Shown here piece after piece: positions 61,361 to 64,000 of a DNA stretch of 64,000 bases. Source of the stretch: Corynebacterium marambiense. GTDB taxonomy: Bacteria; Actinomycetota; Actinomycetes; Mycobacteriales; Mycobacteriaceae. The stretch covers positions 124,001 to 188,000 of the forward strand of contig NZ_JAEIOT010000004.1 of assembly GCF_016342275.1 (NCBI RefSeq), read 5' to 3'. Position 1 is the first letter of the stretch, and each line of letters starts with the position of its first letter. Below the pieces are notes generated by a model. The model did no database searches. It was not told where the DNA came from and saw only the letters and a list, made by a program, of their open reading frames with translations. Position numbers and translations under genes: made by a program.

Positions 61361-61963
61361 TCAGATCTCCTGCGCGGGTTCCGTGTAATAGATGTCGCTG
61401 ATCTCTCTGCCCTGGAACACCAGGGAAGTGACGGAAGCGAGGTTGCACTGACGGGAGAGATGCGCGAGCGGCAGCCCCTGCACGGTGCGCTGGACGCAGA
61501 CGACGGGCAGTTGATGGCTGACCAGAATCGCCTCGTGCCCCTCCGCGTCACGACGGGCCCGCTCAACAGCCTCCATCATGCGTTCGGCGATCTCCGTGTA
61601 GGGCTCACCCCAGCTCGGCACCCAGGGACGAGTCAGCAGCGGCCAACGGGTCGGATTCCAGAGTTGGGAACGCCACCCCTTCGTACGGAGTCCCTCGAAC
61701 CGGTTCCCCGCTTCGAGCAGGTTCTCGTCGGTGTCAATGTCGCAGCCGGTGATCCGGGCGAAGGGTTCCGCGGTCTCCTGAGCCCGTTGCAGGGGCGAGG
61801 CACGCAGCACGGTGACATCGTGCCCCGTGAAACTCGCCGCCGTGCAGGCGGCCTGGCTCCGACCTCGGCTGGAGAGCCGGTAGCCGGGGATCCTTCCGTA
61901 GAGGATGCGTTCGGGATTGAATACTTCGCCGTGCCGGACAAGATGGACGATCGTGGTGCTCAT
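61361..61963 (-). CDS. Histidine phosphatase (phosphoglycerate mutase-like)
   Basis: A 200-residue branch-1 histidine phosphatase. The phospho-accepting His is in VHLVRHGEVFNPERILYGR, and the second His is in ILVSHQLPVVCVQRTVQG, with RASPLQRAQETAE between. The gene sits between hemL and the cytochrome c genes in related corynebacteria too, so a link to heme metabolism is possible but unproven. The longer upstream frame is shadow of hemL. Confidence 0.88.
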   Translation of the reverse strand: MSTTIVHLVRHGEVFNPERILYGRIPGYRLSSRGRSQAACTAASFTGHDVTVLRASPLQRAQETAEPFARITGCDIDTDENLLEAGNRFEGLRTKGWRSQLWNPTRWPLLTRPWVPSWGEPYTEIAERMMEAVERARRDAEGHEAILVSHQLPVVCVQRTVQGLPLAHLSRQCNLASVTSLVFQGREISDIYYTEPAQEI

Positions 61964-62000
61964 GGGGCGCTTTCGGTCGTGGTGTGGGACGTGGACTGGG

Positions 62001-63317
62001 TCAGGCGGCGGCCGCAGCCGCAGCCTTCGCCGCTGGGACGAGGGCAGCCTCGATACGTGCGAAGTCATCGTCGGTGAGCGCGGAGGAGACGAACCAGGTC
62101 TCGAACACCGACGGGGAGACGAAGACCCCGTTGTCCAGCAGTGCGTGGAAGAACGGCGGGAAGCGGAAGGTGTCGGCGGCCTGCATGTCCGCGAAAGTCC
62201 GGCCCTCACCGTCGGCGAAACGGACGGACAGCATGTTTGAGGCACGCTGGATGTGATGGACCACTCCCTCGCGGGTCAGTGCCTCGGACACGAGAGCGTC
62301 GAGCCGGTCTGCGTTGGCGTTCACCGTGTCATAGACCTCCGGGGTCGCCAGCCGCAGTGACGCCATCCCCGCGGCCACGGCGACGGGGTTCCCGGAGAGT
62401 GTGCCCGCCTGGTAGACGGGCCCACCGGGAGCGAGATGTTCCATGATGTCGCTCCGCCCACCGAAAGCAGCCGCGGGCAGGCCTCCGGAGATGACCTTGC
62501 CGAAGGTCGTGAGATCCCCGGCGACCCCGTCGACGCCGTACCAGCCGGAGTAGGAGGTACGGAACCCGGTCATCACTTCATCGATGATCAGGAGCGCACC
62601 ATTGTCGTGGGCGATCTTCTTCAGCGCGGCGTTGAAGCCGGGCACCGGGGCGACGGTACCCATGTTTCCGGCTGCGGCCTCGGTGATGATGCAGGCGATC
62701 TCACCGGTGTTCTCGACGAAGGCGGCGTGCACGGCGTCCAGGTCGTTGTAGGGCACGACGATCGTGTCCTGAGCGGTCGCCCCGGTGACCCCGGGCGAGT
62801 CCGGGAGGGAGTACGTCGCGACACCGGAGCCTGCGGAGACCAGCAGCGAGTCGACGTGCCCGTGGTAGCAGCCGGCGAACTTCAGGACCTTCGGCCGCCC
62901 GGTGTATCCGCGCGCCAGACGGACAGCCGACATGGTGGCCTCGGTGCCGGAGTTGACCAGCCGGACCTCATCGACGCTGGTGCGCTCGACGACGAGCTCG
63001 GCGAGTTCAACCTCGGTGGTGGTGGGGGCGCCGTAGCTCAGGCCCCGCGTGGCGGCGTCCTGCACGGCGGCGACGATCTCCGGGTGCGCGTGCCCCATGA
63101 GCATCGGACCCCAGGAACAGAACAGGTCGACGTAGTCGTTACCGTCAACGTCCGTGAGATGACTGCCCTTCGCCGAAGCAATGAAACGGCTCTGCCCGCC
63201 GACCGAACCGAAGGCCCGGACCGGCGAGTTTACTCCACCCGGGGTGAGTGCACGGGCGCGCTCGAACCAGCGTGCAGAGCCGTCGGTGTTCTGGGACGTC
63301 GGAAAGCGTGAAGTCAT
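62001..63317 (-). CDS. hemL: Glutamate-1-semialdehyde 2,1-aminomutase
   Basis: A 438-residue PLP enzyme making 5-aminolevulinate in the C5 heme pathway. [17 protein letters not shown] is the family N-terminus, and the PLP Lys is in [20 protein letters not shown]. The C-terminus ends in an Ala-rich tail ([12 protein letters not shown]). I use the ATG giving [13 protein letters not shown] because TACAAT ends 6 nt before it; no ribosome-binding site is present, so it is probably leaderless. The longer open frame overlaps non-coding DNA. Confidence 0.96.
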   Translation of the reverse strand: MTSRFPTSQNTDGSARWFERARALTPGGVNSPVRAFGSVGGQSRFIASAKGSHLTDVDGNDYVDLFCSWGPMLMGHAHPEIVAAVQDAATRGLSYGAPTTTEVELAELVVERTSVDEVRLVNSGTEATMSAVRLARGYTGRPKVLKFAGCYHGHVDSLLVSAGSGVATYSLPDSPGVTGATAQDTIVVPYNDLDAVHAAFVENTGEIACIITEAAAGNMGTVAPVPGFNAALKKIAHDNGALLIIDEVMTGFRTSYSGWYGVDGVAGDLTTFGKVISGGLPAAAFGGRSDIMEHLAPGGPVYQAGTLSGNPVAVAAGMASLRLATPEVYDTVNANADRLDALVSEALTREGVVHHIQRASNMLSVRFADGEGRTFADMQAADTFRFPPFFHALLDNGVFVSPSVFETWFVSSALTDDDFARIEAALVPAAKAAAAAAA

Positions 63318-63323
63318 GGGGCC

Positions 63324-63329
63324 ATTGTA
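63324..63329 (-). promoter_or_regulatory. −10 box of hemL
   Basis: TACAAT on the minus strand, 6 nt before the ATG. It matches the consensus −10 very well; no Shine–Dalgarno. Confidence 0.5.
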
Positions 63330-63540
63330 GGCGGTGCCGACGCGGGTTCCACGTCCTGTGCGGCACCTCGGGCGGCAGCACGCCATTCCGTACCGGAGAA
63401 CTTGGTTCTTGGTGCCCAACGCCCTGAGCGGTAGCATAATCGGTAACATGACCGGTTCCGCGGCCCACCTTCGTGTGGGAGCCCAGGGCCGGTCCTTGTT
63501 TTCACCGATCACGGTGACGATGTGCCCGTGAGCGCACGAG

Positions 63541-64000
63541 CTAACTGGCTTCGACGAGTCTCCGCACCGCCGCCCGGGCTCCGGCGATGATCGCCGGGAC
63601 ACCCACACCGTCAACCCAGGCCCCGGACACCGCAACGGTCGGAATTTCGTCGAGCTCCGCTCGCACGGTGGCGACGGTGGCGAGATGGGTATCGGAGAAC
63701 CGGGGTAGCCCACCCCACCAGTACTGGGTGTAGATCTCGGAGAGACTGGCGGCGCGCCCGTCGAATCCGGTGATGGTCTGCAGGTCGTCGAGGGCGTGAT
63801 CGACGAGTTCATCCTCCTCGATCTTCAGCATGGAATCGTCACCAAAGGTGCCGAAGGAGGCGCGCACGAAGGCCCCTCCCCGTTCACCGATGTGCGGCCA
63901 CTTCTTCGATGAGAAGGTGAACGCCTTGGCGTGCATTCCGGGTTCGTCCGCGGCGATGAGCACCCCGGAATGGTCCGGCAGCCCGTCTGCGGAATCGAAA
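63541..64000 (-). CDS. hemY: Protoporphyrinogen/coproporphyrinogen oxidase HemY, C-terminal part
   Basis: Only about 152 C-terminal residues lie in the window; the gene continues past the right edge. [34 protein letters not shown] and [20 protein letters not shown] are the C-terminal FAD-binding segments of the HemY/CgoX family. In Gram-positives these enzymes oxidise coproporphyrinogen III to coproporphyrin III. It precedes hemL on the same strand with a 223-bp gap. Confidence 0.9.
   Translation of the reverse strand, partial: FDSADGLPDHSGVLIAADEPGMHAKAFTFSSKKWPHIGERGGAFVRASFGTFGDDSMLKIEEDELVDHALDDLQTITGFDGRAASLSEIYTQYWWGGLPRFSDTHLATVATVRAELDEIPTVAVSGAWVDGVGVPAIIAGARAAVRRLVEAS

Noticed and set aside
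61964..62245. Longer N-terminus for the histidine phosphatase
   Set aside because: Those residues are Ser/Arg/Pro-rich shadow of the hemL 3' end; the catalytic domain begins right at MSTTIVHLVRHG.

Overview
This 64-kb window is a chromosomal segment of a high-GC actinobacterium, almost certainly Corynebacterium. The reasons are the gene order (tRNA genes–secE–nusG–rplKA–rplJL–DUF3068–rpoBC–rpsLG–fusA–tuf, then the S10 operon), the menaquinone block shared with Mycobacterium and Corynebacterium (polyprenyl synthase, menJ, menG, mgtA, membrane protein, menD, menC, menB, menE, menA), the DUF3068/PorA-family membrane protein, and the hemY–hemL–tlpA–ccdA–resB–ccsB heme and cytochrome c cluster. 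I do not name a species.

Layout. 1–370: partial YbjN-like gene. 571–5759 (minus): S10 ribosomal operon rpsJ-rplC-rplD-rplW-rplB-rpsS-rplV-rpsC-rplP-rpmC-rpsQ, closed by a hairpin. 6536–10619 (plus): six-gene Asp23/AmaP-type envelope operon with an unusual 629-residue member carrying about 19 short beta-type repeats. 11244–16183 (minus): tuf, fusA, rpsG, rpsL. 16594–24220: rpoC and rpoB. 24602–25585: DUF3068. 25766–28500: rplL, rplJ, rplA, rplK. 28884–30290: nusG and secE, preceded by tRNA-Trp, -Met, -Thr and -Tyr.

31174–45599: nearly complete menaquinone pathway (tail synthase, MenJ reductase, MenG methyltransferase, MenD, MenC, MenB, MenE, MenA). It is interrupted by two tandem mannosyltransferases that share a 492-bp block differing at one base, a small membrane protein, a Pit phosphate transporter with a small partner, and an orphan 104-residue gene behind a promoter with a palindrome at its start site. 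45616–46996: two small membrane proteins and an orphan ArsR-type regulator. 47046–49578: rmlB-rmlC-rmlA for dTDP-rhamnose. 49619–50257: LysE-type exporter.

50457–56621: a 2054-residue secreted surface protein with about 17 tandem ~100-residue modules, a 224-residue Thr-Pro-Glu-Pro stalk and a C-terminal membrane segment without LPxTG. Its coding sequence is visibly richer in A+T than its neighbours. 57049–64000 (minus): cytochrome c maturation (ccsB, resB, ccdA, tlpA), a histidine phosphatase, hemL and the C-terminal part of hemY.

Functional logic: most of the window is core translation and transcription. The second half joins respiratory quinone synthesis, heme and cytochrome c assembly, and envelope building (mannolipid, rhamnose linker sugar, surface protein). 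Many genes have a TANNNT box 6–8 nt before the start codon, which points to leaderless mRNAs. Repeat architectures, operators and promoters are read by eye; no database search was run.
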